A stretch of DNA of 64,000 nt. It comes from JANXPZ01 sp033853925 (GTDB taxonomy: Bacteria > Eisenbacteria > RBG-16-71-46). Each line of letters begins with the position of its first letter. The stretch's first letter is position 1. The translations under genes were made by a program, and so were the position numbers. Location of the stretch: positions 1-64,000 of the forward strand of contig JAWOLC010000011.1 of the NCBI GenBank assembly GCA_033853925.1, in the 5' to 3' direction. Shown here in pieces: positions 17,631-24,950 of this stretch. Below the pieces are notes generated by a model. It had not been told where the DNA came from and did not search any database. It was given only the letters and a program-made list of their open reading frames with translations.

Positions 17631-18662
17631 TCAGCGCGGCCGGTCGCCCGCGAGGGGACGGCGCGTGCGCACGGCCTCGACCACGTCCCGGACGGCCGCG
17701 ACGACCTCCTTGGCGTAGCGGGGATCGGCGACGATCGAGCCGTGGCTCGCCCCGACCACGACGCGCTGCACGCCGTCCGTGGAGAGCGCCGCATTCCGCC
17801 CCTGGAAGCGCGCCCAGGCTCCCCAGCGCCGCGCGCTCCGTCCGGCGGTCAGGACCACGACCGGGCGCGAGCCCAGCCCGTCGAGCCGGCCCACCTCTCG
17901 ATTCGTGAGCGGCGCCCACGCCCGCAGCTCGGCCACGATGCCCCGCCACTGCGGGGCCGAGGACATGAAAGCCCTCTGCTCGGCGCGATCGCGCGGCGGG
18001 AGCTGGTCGATGTCCGTGGGGAGGAAGAGGAGCGCCGCCCGCATCACGCCGATCCGCGCGAGGAACGGCGCCGCGGGCAGCGACGCGGCGAGCGGGCCCA
18101 GCCAGCGCGGCCCGCGTCGCCGAGGGCCGCCGAACTGGGCGGGGTGCGAGGACTCCACGAGCACGAGCCCGGCGACCTCCGCGGGATAGAGGTGCGTGAA
18201 CATGCGCGCGATCAGCCCTCCGTACGAATGGCCGACGTACACGTACGGTCCGGAGAGGCCCGCGCTCGCCAGCGCCGCGTGCAGCTCCGTCGCCAGGCGG
18301 CGAGTGTCGCGGGGCAGGGGACCGGGATCGCTCCAGCCCAGCCCCGCGCGATCGTAGGCCACGACGGGGGCGAACACGGCCACCGCCGGCTCCACCCAGC
18401 CCCAGCTCGCGGAGGTGGCGCCGCCGATGCCCGACTCCAGGATCACGACCGGGCCGCGTTGCCCGACGCCGCTCACCACCACGTGGAGCCGGTGTCCTCC
18501 CGCGTCCACGAGGCGACCCACGAAGGGAATCGCCCGCCGGTCGAGCCGCTCCGCGATTGCCTCCCAGATCGCGCCCGCCAGGGCCAGGGCGACGAGACCG
18601 AGGCCGAGGCCGGCGACGAGGCGGCCGCTGCGGACCAGCCAGCGCGGCGAAGACAGGCTCAT
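17631..18662 (-). CDS. Alpha/beta hydrolase with N-terminal membrane anchor
   Basis: A 343-residue hydrolase. Residues about 14-36 are a hydrophobic signal anchor. The alpha/beta fold shows an oxyanion region (ESGIGG), the nucleophile elbow GHSYGG with S146, and a C-terminal ASHGS that would supply the catalytic histidine. The sequence around YDRAGLGWSD is typical of the esterase/haloperoxidase-like branch. The ATG at 18662 has GGAG seven bases upstream. The gene converges with the CPBP-like gene, with 18 bases between the stops. The substrate is unknown. Confidence 0.88.
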   Translation of the reverse strand: MSLSSPRWLVRSGRLVAGLGLGLVALALAGAIWEAIAERLDRRAIPFVGRLVDAGGHRLHVVVSGVGQRGPVVILESGIGGATSASWGWVEPAVAVFAPVVAYDRAGLGWSDPGPLPRDTRRLATELHAALASAGLSGPYVYVGHSYGGLIARMFTHLYPAEVAGLVLVESSHPAQFGGPRRRGPRWLGPLAASLPAAPFLARIGVMRAALLFLPTDIDQLPPRDRAEQRAFMSSAPQWRGIVAELRAWAPLTNREVGRLDGLGSRPVVVLTAGRSARRWGAWARFQGRNAALSTDGVQRVVVGASHGSIVADPRYAKEVVAAVRDVVEAVRTRRPLAGDRPR

Positions 18663-18967
18663 TCAGGCTCCAGGGCGAAGCAGGCACGGGCCCGTGGCCC
18701 GAGAGGAGGCACCCGGGAAGGCGTCCACAGAACTCACTGCCGGCCAGGAAGCTGGCGTATTCGCTTCGAGTTGATCGTCAAGGCCGTGCACATCGCCTCT
18801 CCGGGGCGAGGCCCCATCGAGTTCGCTCCGCTCCAGCCGACACTACCTTGAGACGAGGTCGGGTCGGCCGGGGATCCTCCGGCTCCGACGTGCCCGGCAG
18901 GCGGGGTGGTCCCGGATCGCGCTCCCCTGCGAACAGGCTCTCGTCCTCGAAGAGGGGAAGGACCTCG
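18663..18967. other. 305-base spacer without a recognisable gene
   Basis: This spacer separates the divergent hydrolase and EAL-HDOD genes and must hold both promoters. I see no convincing -35/-10 pair, RNA gene or repeat. It is slightly richer in A+T near 18755-18785. Confidence 0.4.
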
Positions 18968-19890
18968 GTGGACACGTTCATCGCCCGGCAACCGATCCTG
19001 GACCGTGAGCTCGGCGTCTACGCCTACGAGCTTCTCTTTCGCACTGGGTTCAAGGAGTACTTCGACTGCGCGGACCGCGACCATGCCTCGTCGCGCGTGA
19101 TCGCGGACAGCCTGTTCCTTCCCCGCCTCGACGCGATCGCGCGCGGCCGACCTGCCTTCATCAACATCACCCGCGACGTGCTCGTGCGCAATCTGATCGA
19201 GGTCCTGCCCCCGGCCACGACGGTGGCCGAGATCACCGAGGACGTGGAGCCGGGCCGGGAGGTGCTCTCGGCCTGCCAGCGTCTGCACGACAGGGGCTAC
19301 AGGCTGGCCCTCGACGACTTCAAAGCGGCTCGCGCCGGGACTCGTGGCTCGAGCGCGTGGACATCGTCAAGGTGGACATGCTGCCCACCCGGGCGCCGTT
19401 CCGCGCCGCGCTGGCTCGCCGGGTCCGGGCCGGCGGGCCGCTCCTGCTGGCCGAGAAGGTGGAGTCGCAGAAGGTCTATCGCGACGCCCATGGGCTGGGG
19501 TTCGGCCTCTTCCAGGGCTTCTTCTTCGAGCGGCCGACGGTGGTGCCCGGGCGCGACATCCCCGCCTCGCGCCTGCACCGGATCGAGCTGCTGCGCGAGA
19601 TCCACAAGCCCGGCCTGGACTTCGCCGCCATCGCCGAGATCATCGAGCGTGAGGTCGGCCTCTCCTGCAAGCTCATGCGCTACCTCAACTCGGCCTTCTT
19701 CGGCTGGCGAGGTCCGGTCTCCTCGATCCACCACGCCCTGATGCTGCTCGGCGAGTCGGACTGGGCGGCCGTCTCGGCGCTGGCGGCGCGGCTGGCCGTG
19801 GACGAGGGGAGCGTGCCGGACCTCTACGTCGAGGCCCTGGAGTGGCTCGACGAGGGCGCCCCGTTCCTGGCCGGCAACCGCGCCGCGTAG
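18968..19890 (+). pseudogene. EAL-HDOD signalling protein (YuxH-like), frameshifted and C-terminally short
   Basis: The GTG at 18968 follows a GGGGAAGGA ribosome site and opens with VDTFIARQPILD, the hallmark N-terminus of EAL-HDOD proteins. The frame holds to about LALDDFKAA near 19330. The homologous continuation DSWLERVDIVKVDM is in another frame from about 19339. The 923-base span is one short of a multiple of three, so a single missing base in the GCGCCGGGA tract at about 19331-19340 explains it. After the EAL-like part, the HDOD domain begins (LLREIHKPGLDF, SCKLMRYLNSAFFG) but stops about 100 residues early for the family. The protein would sense or bridge c-di-GMP signalling; the catalytic EAL motif is not recognisable. 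A sequencing error is possible for the shift, but not for the short end. Confidence 0.75.
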
Positions 19891-19934
19891 CGCAGGGCGG
19901 GCGGCTGGCTCCTCGCGGCTTCCCCCGCGGAGGC

Positions 19935-20858
19935 TCACCAGCCGCCGGCGCTCGGGGGCGCGAGCCGAGGAGCGGCCCGCGCGGCCACGACGATCCCCGC
20001 GAGGATGAGGAGGGCGCCGGCCAGCTCGAGCGCGCTCGGGATCTCGCGCAGCACGACCCAGGCCAGCGCCGTGGAGCCCACGGGCTCACCCAGCAGAACG
20101 ATCGCCACGAAGGAGGCGGGCAGATAGCGCAGCGCCCAGTTGAAGCTGGAGTGACCGAGGAGCTGGGGCACGAGCGCGAGCAGGACGAGCCACACCCAGA
20201 CTCGGGGCGGGAGGCTGGAGAAGCTCAGGCCGGAGAGGGCCATGAGGAGGAGGAGCACCAGGGCCGCCATGCCGTACACCACGAAGACGTAGGGCACGAG
20301 CGTGAGGGCTCCGCGCAGGCGGCGCCCCACGAGCAGGTAGCCGGTCATCATCCACGCGCCCGAGAGCGCGAGGAGGTCGCCCAGCCAGGCGCCGCCCCGG
20401 CCGTGAGCGAGGCCGCTCGCCGCCCGGCCGCCGCCCGTGCCGACGATGACGCCGCCCGCCAGGGCGATCAGGATGCCGATCGCGGCCGCGCGCGTCAGGG
20501 GCTCGCGCAGGACGACCGGAGCCAGCAGCGCCACCCAGAGAGGCGTGGTCGTGACCAGCACCACCGAGCTGGCCACCGTCGTGCGCTCGAGCGAGGCGAT
20601 CCACAGGGCGAAGTGAAGGGCGAGAAAGAGGCCGGCCGCCAGCGCCAGCAACAGGTCGCGAGCGCGCAGCCGGGCGAGCGCGGGGCGGTCGCGGGTGAGC
20701 GCCAGCGGCGCGAGCGCCACGGTGGCGAGCGCGAGCCGGCCGGCGGCGATCGTGAGCGAGGGGGCGTCGTGCTGGGCGAAGCGGACGAAGATGGAGGCGG
20801 TCGAGACGGCCAGGATGCCGAGGGCCAGCACGGGCAGCGAGAGCCGACGCGGGTCCAC
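19935..20858 (-). CDS. EamA/DMT-family exporter
   Basis: A 307-residue protein with ten hydrophobic segments arranged as two EamA repeats (about 8-140 and 160-295). It is an inner-membrane drug/metabolite transporter of the RhaT/YdcZ type. Conserved landmarks are SIFVRFA in helix 1, LWIASLERTTVA..LVTTTPLW before the midpoint, and the repeat-2 counterpart LGEPVGSTALAW. The GTG at 20858 has GAGGTGAGGC directly upstream. A small open frame ends three bases before the start. The substrate (amino acid, metabolite or other) cannot be deduced. Confidence 0.9.
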   Translation of the reverse strand: MDPRRLSLPVLALGILAVSTASIFVRFAQHDAPSLTIAAGRLALATVALAPLALTRDRPALARLRARDLLLALAAGLFLALHFALWIASLERTTVASSVVLVTTTPLWVALLAPVVLREPLTRAAAIGILIALAGGVIVGTGGGRAASGLAHGRGGAWLGDLLALSGAWMMTGYLLVGRRLRGALTLVPYVFVVYGMAALVLLLLMALSGLSFSSLPPRVWVWLVLLALVPQLLGHSSFNWALRYLPASFVAIVLLGEPVGSTALAWVVLREIPSALELAGALLILAGIVVAARAAPRLAPPSAGGW

Positions 20859-20861
20859 GCC

Positions 20862-21038
20862 TCACCTCAGCAGCGAATCGCGCAGCGCCGGCCAGAGGCA
20901 GGGATGGTCGCACCGCCTCGCCCAGCCGAAGTCGCCCGCGTGCGCGGGCGCGAGCTCCCGGGAGGGAAGCGGGCCGCGCGCGGGCTCGACGCCGGCGAGG
21001 CGGCGAAGCGAGACCCTGTGCGGGCGGCGGGGTGTCAC
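20862..21038 (-). CDS. Possible small protein upstream of the EamA gene
   Basis: A 58-residue frame from a GTG at 21038. It is basic at the start (MTPRRPHRVSLRRLAG) and ends in a segment with two cysteines (WARRCDHPCLW). It ends three bases before the exporter start, which would suit translational coupling. It has no clear ribosome site and resembles nothing I know. It may be chance; the rest of 21039-21211 is without a gene. Confidence 0.25.
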   Translation of the reverse strand: MTPRRPHRVSLRRLAGVEPARGPLPSRELAPAHAGDFGWARRCDHPCLWPALRDSLLR

Positions 21039-21211
21039 CCGCGGATTATCGGCGATTTGCCCGGGCCGAGAAAGCGAGCGGGCCGCGCCCGTGCGCACCG
21101 CGTGGGCGCGCGAGGGCCGGTCCGCGCCGGCTCGCGCGCCCTCGAGGGCGGATGTACGATGCCTGCCGTTTCCCGCACGCTTCTCGTCTTCGCCGCATGG
21201 GAGGGCCTCGG

Positions 21212-21883
21212 ATGAAGCGGATCCTGGTTCCGGCCGCGCTCGTCGGACTCGCGATCTACGTCCTCGCCGGCTGCGCCGGCCGGAAGACGGAGCCCGAGCG
21301 GTCGAGCGGCTCGTCGGGCATCGCCAGCGCTCACGGCTCCATGGGCGCCGGCCTCGACACCTCGGGCTCGCCGCGCGCCGGGACCCCCGCGTCCCCTTCG
21401 ATCCAGGCGCAGACGGGAGGCTCACCCACGGCGGCCGCCGGCTTGCGCTGGCGTCTGCCCGCGCGCTGGATCGTCCAGCCCGACCGGCCCATGCGCGTGG
21501 CGACCTACGCGATCGCGCCCGTGCGCGGCGACTCGGGGGGCGCCGAGTGCGCCGTCTACTATTTCGGCCCCCACCAAGGCGGTGACGTGGACGCCAACTT
21601 CCAGCGCTGGACCCAGCAGTTCCAGCCCGCGACCGCGTCGCGGCGCTCGAGCCGGCGGGTGAGCGGTCTCGAGGTGAGCCTGCTCCAGGTGAGCGGCACG
21701 TACACGGCGCCCGGCGGACCGATGATGCAGTCGCAGGGGAGCAAGACGGGCTGGCGCCTGCTCGGGGCGATCGTGGGCGGGCCGCAGGGGTCCGTGTTCT
21801 TCAAGCTCACCGGCCCCGAGAAGACGGTGGCGATGGCCGCGTCGAGCTTCGACGAGCTGATCGGCTCGCTGCGCAGGGAGTGA
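21212..21883 (+). CDS. Lipoprotein of unknown function
   Basis: A 223-residue protein with a lipoprotein signal peptide: MKRILV, a hydrophobic stretch and lipobox LAGC with C21. After a Ser/Gly/Ala-rich linker (about 25-75), a compact domain starts GLRWRLPARWIVQP and ends with PEKTVAMAASSFDELIGSL. This looks like the small periplasmic domains that often begin with a W-rich strand and end with a helix predicting a maximum error or flux term, but I cannot assign a family. The ATG at 21212 follows GGGAGGGCC; the longer frame from 21032 lacks this. The gene is alone and ends at a double hairpin. Confidence 0.8.
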   Translation: MKRILVPAALVGLAIYVLAGCAGRKTEPERSSGSSGIASAHGSMGAGLDTSGSPRAGTPASPSIQAQTGGSPTAAAGLRWRLPARWIVQPDRPMRVATYAIAPVRGDSGGAECAVYYFGPHQGGDVDANFQRWTQQFQPATASRRSSRRVSGLEVSLLQVSGTYTAPGGPMMQSQGSKTGWRLLGAIVGGPQGSVFFKLTGPEKTVAMAASSFDELIGSLRRE

Positions 21884-21884
21884 G

Positions 21885-21926
21885 CCGGCGGAATCGCCGG
21901 CAGGCCCCGCCCCCGGGCGGGGCCTG
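21885..21926. terminator. Double hairpin between convergent genes (bidirectional terminator)
   Basis: CCGGCG (21885-21890) pairs with CGCCGG (21895-21900). Immediately after it, CAGGCCCCGCC (21901-21911) pairs perfectly with GGCGGGGCCTG (21916-21926) around a CCCG loop, giving 11 base pairs. The pair fills the gap between the lipoprotein stop and the peptidase stop on the opposite strand. No T-tract flanks either side. Confidence 0.65.
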
Positions 21927-21940
21927 TGCGCCAGACCGGG

Positions 21941-23206
21941 CTACAGCTCCTTGGGGATCGCGGCCGTGAGGACCTCGGGCTCGCCGGAGGTGACGAGCAC
22001 GTCGTCCTCGATGCGGATGCCGCCGAAGCCGAGCAGCGAATCCACCTTCGTCCAGTTCACCGCATCGCGGTAGCGCGTCCGCCGCGCCGGGTCATGGAGC
22101 AGCGCCGGGACGAAGTAGAGCCCCGGCTCCACCGTGATCACGAAGCCCGCCTCGAGCGGGAAGTCGCAGCGCAGGAAGCTGAGGCCGAAGCGCTCGCTGC
22201 GCTTGCGGCCGGGCAGGTAGCCGCTCGCGTCGCGCACACCCAGGCCCACCAGGTGCCCGAGGCCGTGCGGGAAGAAGAGCGCGTGCGCGTCCTGCTCGAC
22301 CAGTGAGTCGGGCGAGCCGCGCAGGATGCCGAGGGCCACCAGCCCCTCGGCCAGGTCGCGGGCCACGGCCAGGTGCACGTCCCGCCACTCTCGGCCCGGG
22401 CGGCAGCCGGCGATGCCGCGCACCTGCGCGCCGAGCACGACCTGGTAGAGGTCGCGGAAGAAGCCGTCGCGCCCGCCAGCGCGGTACGTGCGGGTCACGT
22501 CGCTCACGTAGCGGCCGACGTCCGCGCCCGCGTCGATCAGCACGTTGTCGCCGTCCCGCGCCACGCGCTCGCCCGGGGTGAAGTGCAGCACCCCGGAATT
22601 GGCGCCCACGCCGACGATCGTGGTGAACGCCAGCCGGTCGCCGCCGCCGCGCAGGAACTCGGCCTCCAGCTCGACCTGCAGCGCCCGCTCGGTCACCCCC
22701 GGCGCGATCAGCCGCTGGAGGGCCGCGAATCCCCGGGCCGTCGCCGCCGTGGCGCGCCGCATGCGCTCGAGCTCCACGTCGTCCTTGGGCCGCCGCGCCT
22801 GCAGGAGCCGCTCGCCGCTCGCCGCCGTGAGCGCCGCGTCCGCCGGCACGTCGGGAAGAGGCGTGCCCAGCATGGCGATCTTGCGGCCGCGCCGCGCCGC
22901 CAGCCAGGCCGGGAGGCGGGAGAGCGGGGTGCCCTCGGCGTCCGTGCGCCCTTCCCAGACGCGCTCGTCCTCGGTCACCTCGGGGACGAAGTCGACCCAG
23001 CCCTCCCGGGGATCGAAGGCCACGACGCCGCCCACGCACTCGCGGTCGGCGAGGAAGACGTAGTCGGTATGGGAGAGATACGGATAGGTCTGATCGGCTC
23101 CGCCCGGGATCGGGATCGGCTGCCCCGCGCCCACGAGAACGAGCTGGTCCTGGAGGTCCCAGGCGGACGCGACGCGCTGGCGGCGGCGTTCGAGGTACGT
23201 GGTCAT
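21941..23206 (-). CDS. M24B metallopeptidase, Xaa-Pro aminopeptidase type
   Basis: A 421-residue cytosolic peptidase that should release N-terminal residues preceding proline. An N-terminal creatinase-like domain (about 1-140) precedes the pita-bread catalytic domain. All five metal ligands are in place: D225, D236, H318 (in PHGLGH), E360 (TVEPGLY) and E400 (GGIRIEDD), with H314 nearby. The ATG at 23206 starts a normal family N-terminus (TYLERRRQRV); the upstream extension to 23368 is antisense noise over the ACT gene. The ribosome site is weak. It lies 88 bases downstream of the ACT-domain gene on the same strand and may share its transcript. Confidence 0.93.
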   Translation of the reverse strand: MTTYLERRRQRVASAWDLQDQLVLVGAGQPIPIPGGADQTYPYLSHTDYVFLADRECVGGVVAFDPREGWVDFVPEVTEDERVWEGRTDAEGTPLSRLPAWLAARRGRKIAMLGTPLPDVPADAALTAASGERLLQARRPKDDVELERMRRATAATARGFAALQRLIAPGVTERALQVELEAEFLRGGGDRLAFTTIVGVGANSGVLHFTPGERVARDGDNVLIDAGADVGRYVSDVTRTYRAGGRDGFFRDLYQVVLGAQVRGIAGCRPGREWRDVHLAVARDLAEGLVALGILRGSPDSLVEQDAHALFFPHGLGHLVGLGVRDASGYLPGRKRSERFGLSFLRCDFPLEAGFVITVEPGLYFVPALLHDPARRTRYRDAVNWTKVDSLLGFGGIRIEDDVLVTSGEPEVLTAAIPKEL

Positions 23207-23294
23207 GCGTGGCACTCGCTCGGGACCGGGATCGTGAAGGGGAGCGCGCGCGTCCCGGGTCGCGCGCCCCCGCGTTCGCCTGCGGGAACGGCGC

Positions 23295-23708
23295 TCACAC
23301 CTCCAGCGCCTTGGCCGCGCGGTCGTACTCCTCGGGGCGCACGTAGATGAGGTAGCCGTAGTGACCACGCCCGTCGGTGACGGCGGTCGAGGCGTAGACG
23401 TTCACCTGGACCTCGGCCAGCTTGGCGTGCACCTTGGCCAGGGCTCCCATCTCGTCGTCGCCCTGCACGAGCAGCGCGTGGTGCGGCCCGTCCAGGGCGA
23501 GCCTGGCGTTCTGGGCCGCGCTCACGAGGCGGTGCGCGTCCTCCGGGAAGAGCGTGAGCTGCGTGCTCTCCGGTCCCGTGGGAACGGCGGTGAAGGCGAG
23601 CAGGTTCACGCCCAGGCTCGCGAGCTGGGAGAGCAGATCGTAGGCCTGACCGGGTTGATCGGGGACCGTCGCGTAGTAGTAGCTCAACCGCCGGATCGTG
23701 CTGCCCAT
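23295..23708 (-). CDS. ACT-domain-like small protein
   Basis: A 137-residue cytosolic protein built of two ACT-like halves. The first (about 5-75) carries PDQPGQAYDLLSQLASLGVN, the ligand-binding turn of ACT domains. The second (about 78-135) carries GALAKVHAKLAEVQVNVYAS. Such proteins bind amino acids or act as small regulatory subunits. The ATG at 23708 has a strong GGAGGAGAGG ribosome site. It lies upstream of the M24 peptidase gene and is divergent from the decarboxylase remnant. No enzyme domain is attached, so its partner is unknown. Confidence 0.85.
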   Translation of the reverse strand: MGSTIRRLSYYYATVPDQPGQAYDLLSQLASLGVNLLAFTAVPTGPESTQLTLFPEDAHRLVSAAQNARLALDGPHHALLVQGDDEMGALAKVHAKLAEVQVNVYASTAVTDGRGHYGYLIYVRPEEYDRAAKALEV

Positions 23709-23908
23709 GACCTCTCCTCCAGGTGTGGCCGGACCGCGGGGCTCGTGAGGGACTCGAGGCAAGCTGTCTCGATGGCGGCGACAGCCTACCGCCGGGTCCG
23801 CTCGCGCGCCAGACGAGACCCCGGCCGACGCGCTTGCGCCGGCTTCCGTCGCCGTGCCAGCCTTGGGATGCGCTGGGAGTGCCGCGAGACCGGGGAGGAA
23901 GGAAGGGC

Positions 23909-24369
23909 GTGAGCATCCGCGACGACGGTCCGGCCGCGCTCGAGTGGGTCGCGCGCTATCTCGAGCGGGTGGGAGAGCTGCCCGTGCTGGCGCAGGTGGA
24001 GCCGGGCGAGATCCGAGCGCGCCTGCCGGCCTCGCCGCCCGAGTCCGGCGAGCCCTTCGCCGCGCTTCTGGCGCGTACGCCGGGGCGGCGATGGTGTGCC
24101 CCGAGCACCGCTGGGCCTTCGCGGGCGTCGAGCACGCCGACTCGCCCGTCCCGCGTCCCTTCTCGGTCGTGTGCTTCCGGCGCCTGGCGACGGACGCGGA
24201 GAACGCCGCGCGCCTCGAGCGCGTGAACCGCACGGGCGAGATCTTCCTCTCGGGAACGAAGCTCCGCGGCCGCACGGTCCTCCGGCTCGCGGTGGGGAAC
24301 GCGCGCACGACCGAAGCCGACGTGGCCCGAGCCTGGGCGGTCCTCAGACGCGAGGCGGCGAAGGGGTAG
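23909..24369 (+). pseudogene. Remnant of a PLP-dependent aromatic-amino-acid-type decarboxylase
   Basis: A GTG with an excellent ribosome site (GAGGAAGGAAGGGC) opens a typical group II decarboxylase N-terminus (ALEWVARYLERVGELPVLAQ ... FAALL). The frame then changes near 24075. The next piece, AYAGAAMVCPEHRW..GVEHADS, belongs to the middle of such enzymes, just before the PLP-lysine region. It runs directly into VVCFRRLATDAENAARL..GEIFLSGTKL and LRLAVGNARTTEADV, the C-terminal end. Some 300 residues, including the PLP lysine, are missing. About 153 codons remain of a usual 470-490, and the length is not a multiple of three. This is a clear decaying gene with two internal deletions and it cannot be active. 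The intact ribosome site suggests recent loss, or an assembly artefact. Confidence 0.8.
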
Positions 24370-24678
24370 TGCGAGCCGCCAGCCGATCGCGAAGCGCGCG
24401 CGCCCGGCGTGGCGGGAGCGGCAAGACGCTCGCTCTTCCCCGCGTGCGTGGAGTAGAATCGCCCCGCTGTTCCTAGAGACTCGCGCAGCGATCCCTGGCC
24501 CCGGGTGCACTGCCACCCGAGGCCTTGTTGCGTTCCGGGCCGCATTCCGCCGGGCCCGATCGGGACCCGGGAGGCGGGAGCACAGCGGCGAGGCAGGTCG
24601 CGAGGCGCGGAGTGGGCCCGTACGCTCGAGCCCGGTCGCAGGCCGAAGGGAGCGCCGTGTAACAGATTCAGCCCGTTT
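24370..24678. other. Spacer after the decarboxylase remnant, no gene seen
   Basis: I looked for signal-recognition, RNase P, tmRNA and tRNA signatures and found none. There is a 10-base palindrome CCCGATCGGG at 24555-24564. Near 24658-24681, the halves TGTAAC and CGTTTTCA resemble the operator farther down but are 10 bases apart, so they may be chance. Confidence 0.4.
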
Positions 24679-24702
24679 TCAGGAAGGGCTGTCCATTCCT
24701 GA
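24679..24702. promoter_or_regulatory. Inverted repeat abutting the -35 of the glycan operon
   Basis: TCAGGAA (24679-24685) is the exact inverted complement of TTCCTGA (24696-24702). Inside, GG (24687-24688) and CC (24693-24694) can also pair. It ends one base before the TTGACG hexamer. Its position suits an activator site; as a hairpin it could also end read-through from the upstream remnant. Confidence 0.4.
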
Positions 24703-24703
24703 C

Positions 24704-24739
24704 TTGACGAAACCAGGATACTCATGTAACCGTTTTCAT
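24704..24739 (+). promoter_or_regulatory. Promoter with overlapping LacI-type operator for the glycan operon
   Basis: TTGACG (24704-24709), a 17-base spacer and TAACCG (24727-24732) form a sigma-70-like promoter. The -10 lies inside ATGTAACCGTTTTCAT (24724-24739), a palindrome with a central CG and 6 of 8 matching pairs, the LacI/PurR/CcpA operator type. The same layout occurs at 48333-48367. A repressor here would block RNA polymerase. The start codon is about 220 bases downstream, implying a long leader in which I see no known riboswitch. Confidence 0.6.
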
Positions 24740-24950
24740 AAGGGAAAAGGCCCAGCCAGGGAAGACGGAGGGCCACCGCCGGACGGACCAAGCCGGCCGA
24801 CGCGGGAGGGTAGAGCGGCGGGCCACCAGAGCCGCCGCAGCCCCGCGGGCCAGCCGCTCGGCGGTGGCTTTCCGGCAGGGCGAGCGCCGGGCCGCGAGAG
24901 TCCACCCAGCTTCAGCTGCTCCATTCACCGCAGCTCGAGGAGGTCGCAAC

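Noticed and set aside
19325..19345. Programmed frameshift in the EAL-HDOD gene
   Set aside because: No slippery heptamer or pseudoknot is apparent, and the protein is also short at its end.
24370..24660. Structured non-coding RNA gene
   Set aside because: No signal-recognition, RNase P, tmRNA or tRNA signature is present; GC pairing alone is expected in this composition.
24658..24681. Extra operator from TGTAAC and CGTTTTCA halves
   Set aside because: The halves are ten bases apart, unlike the contiguous CG-centred sites, so they could not bind a LacI dimer in the same way.
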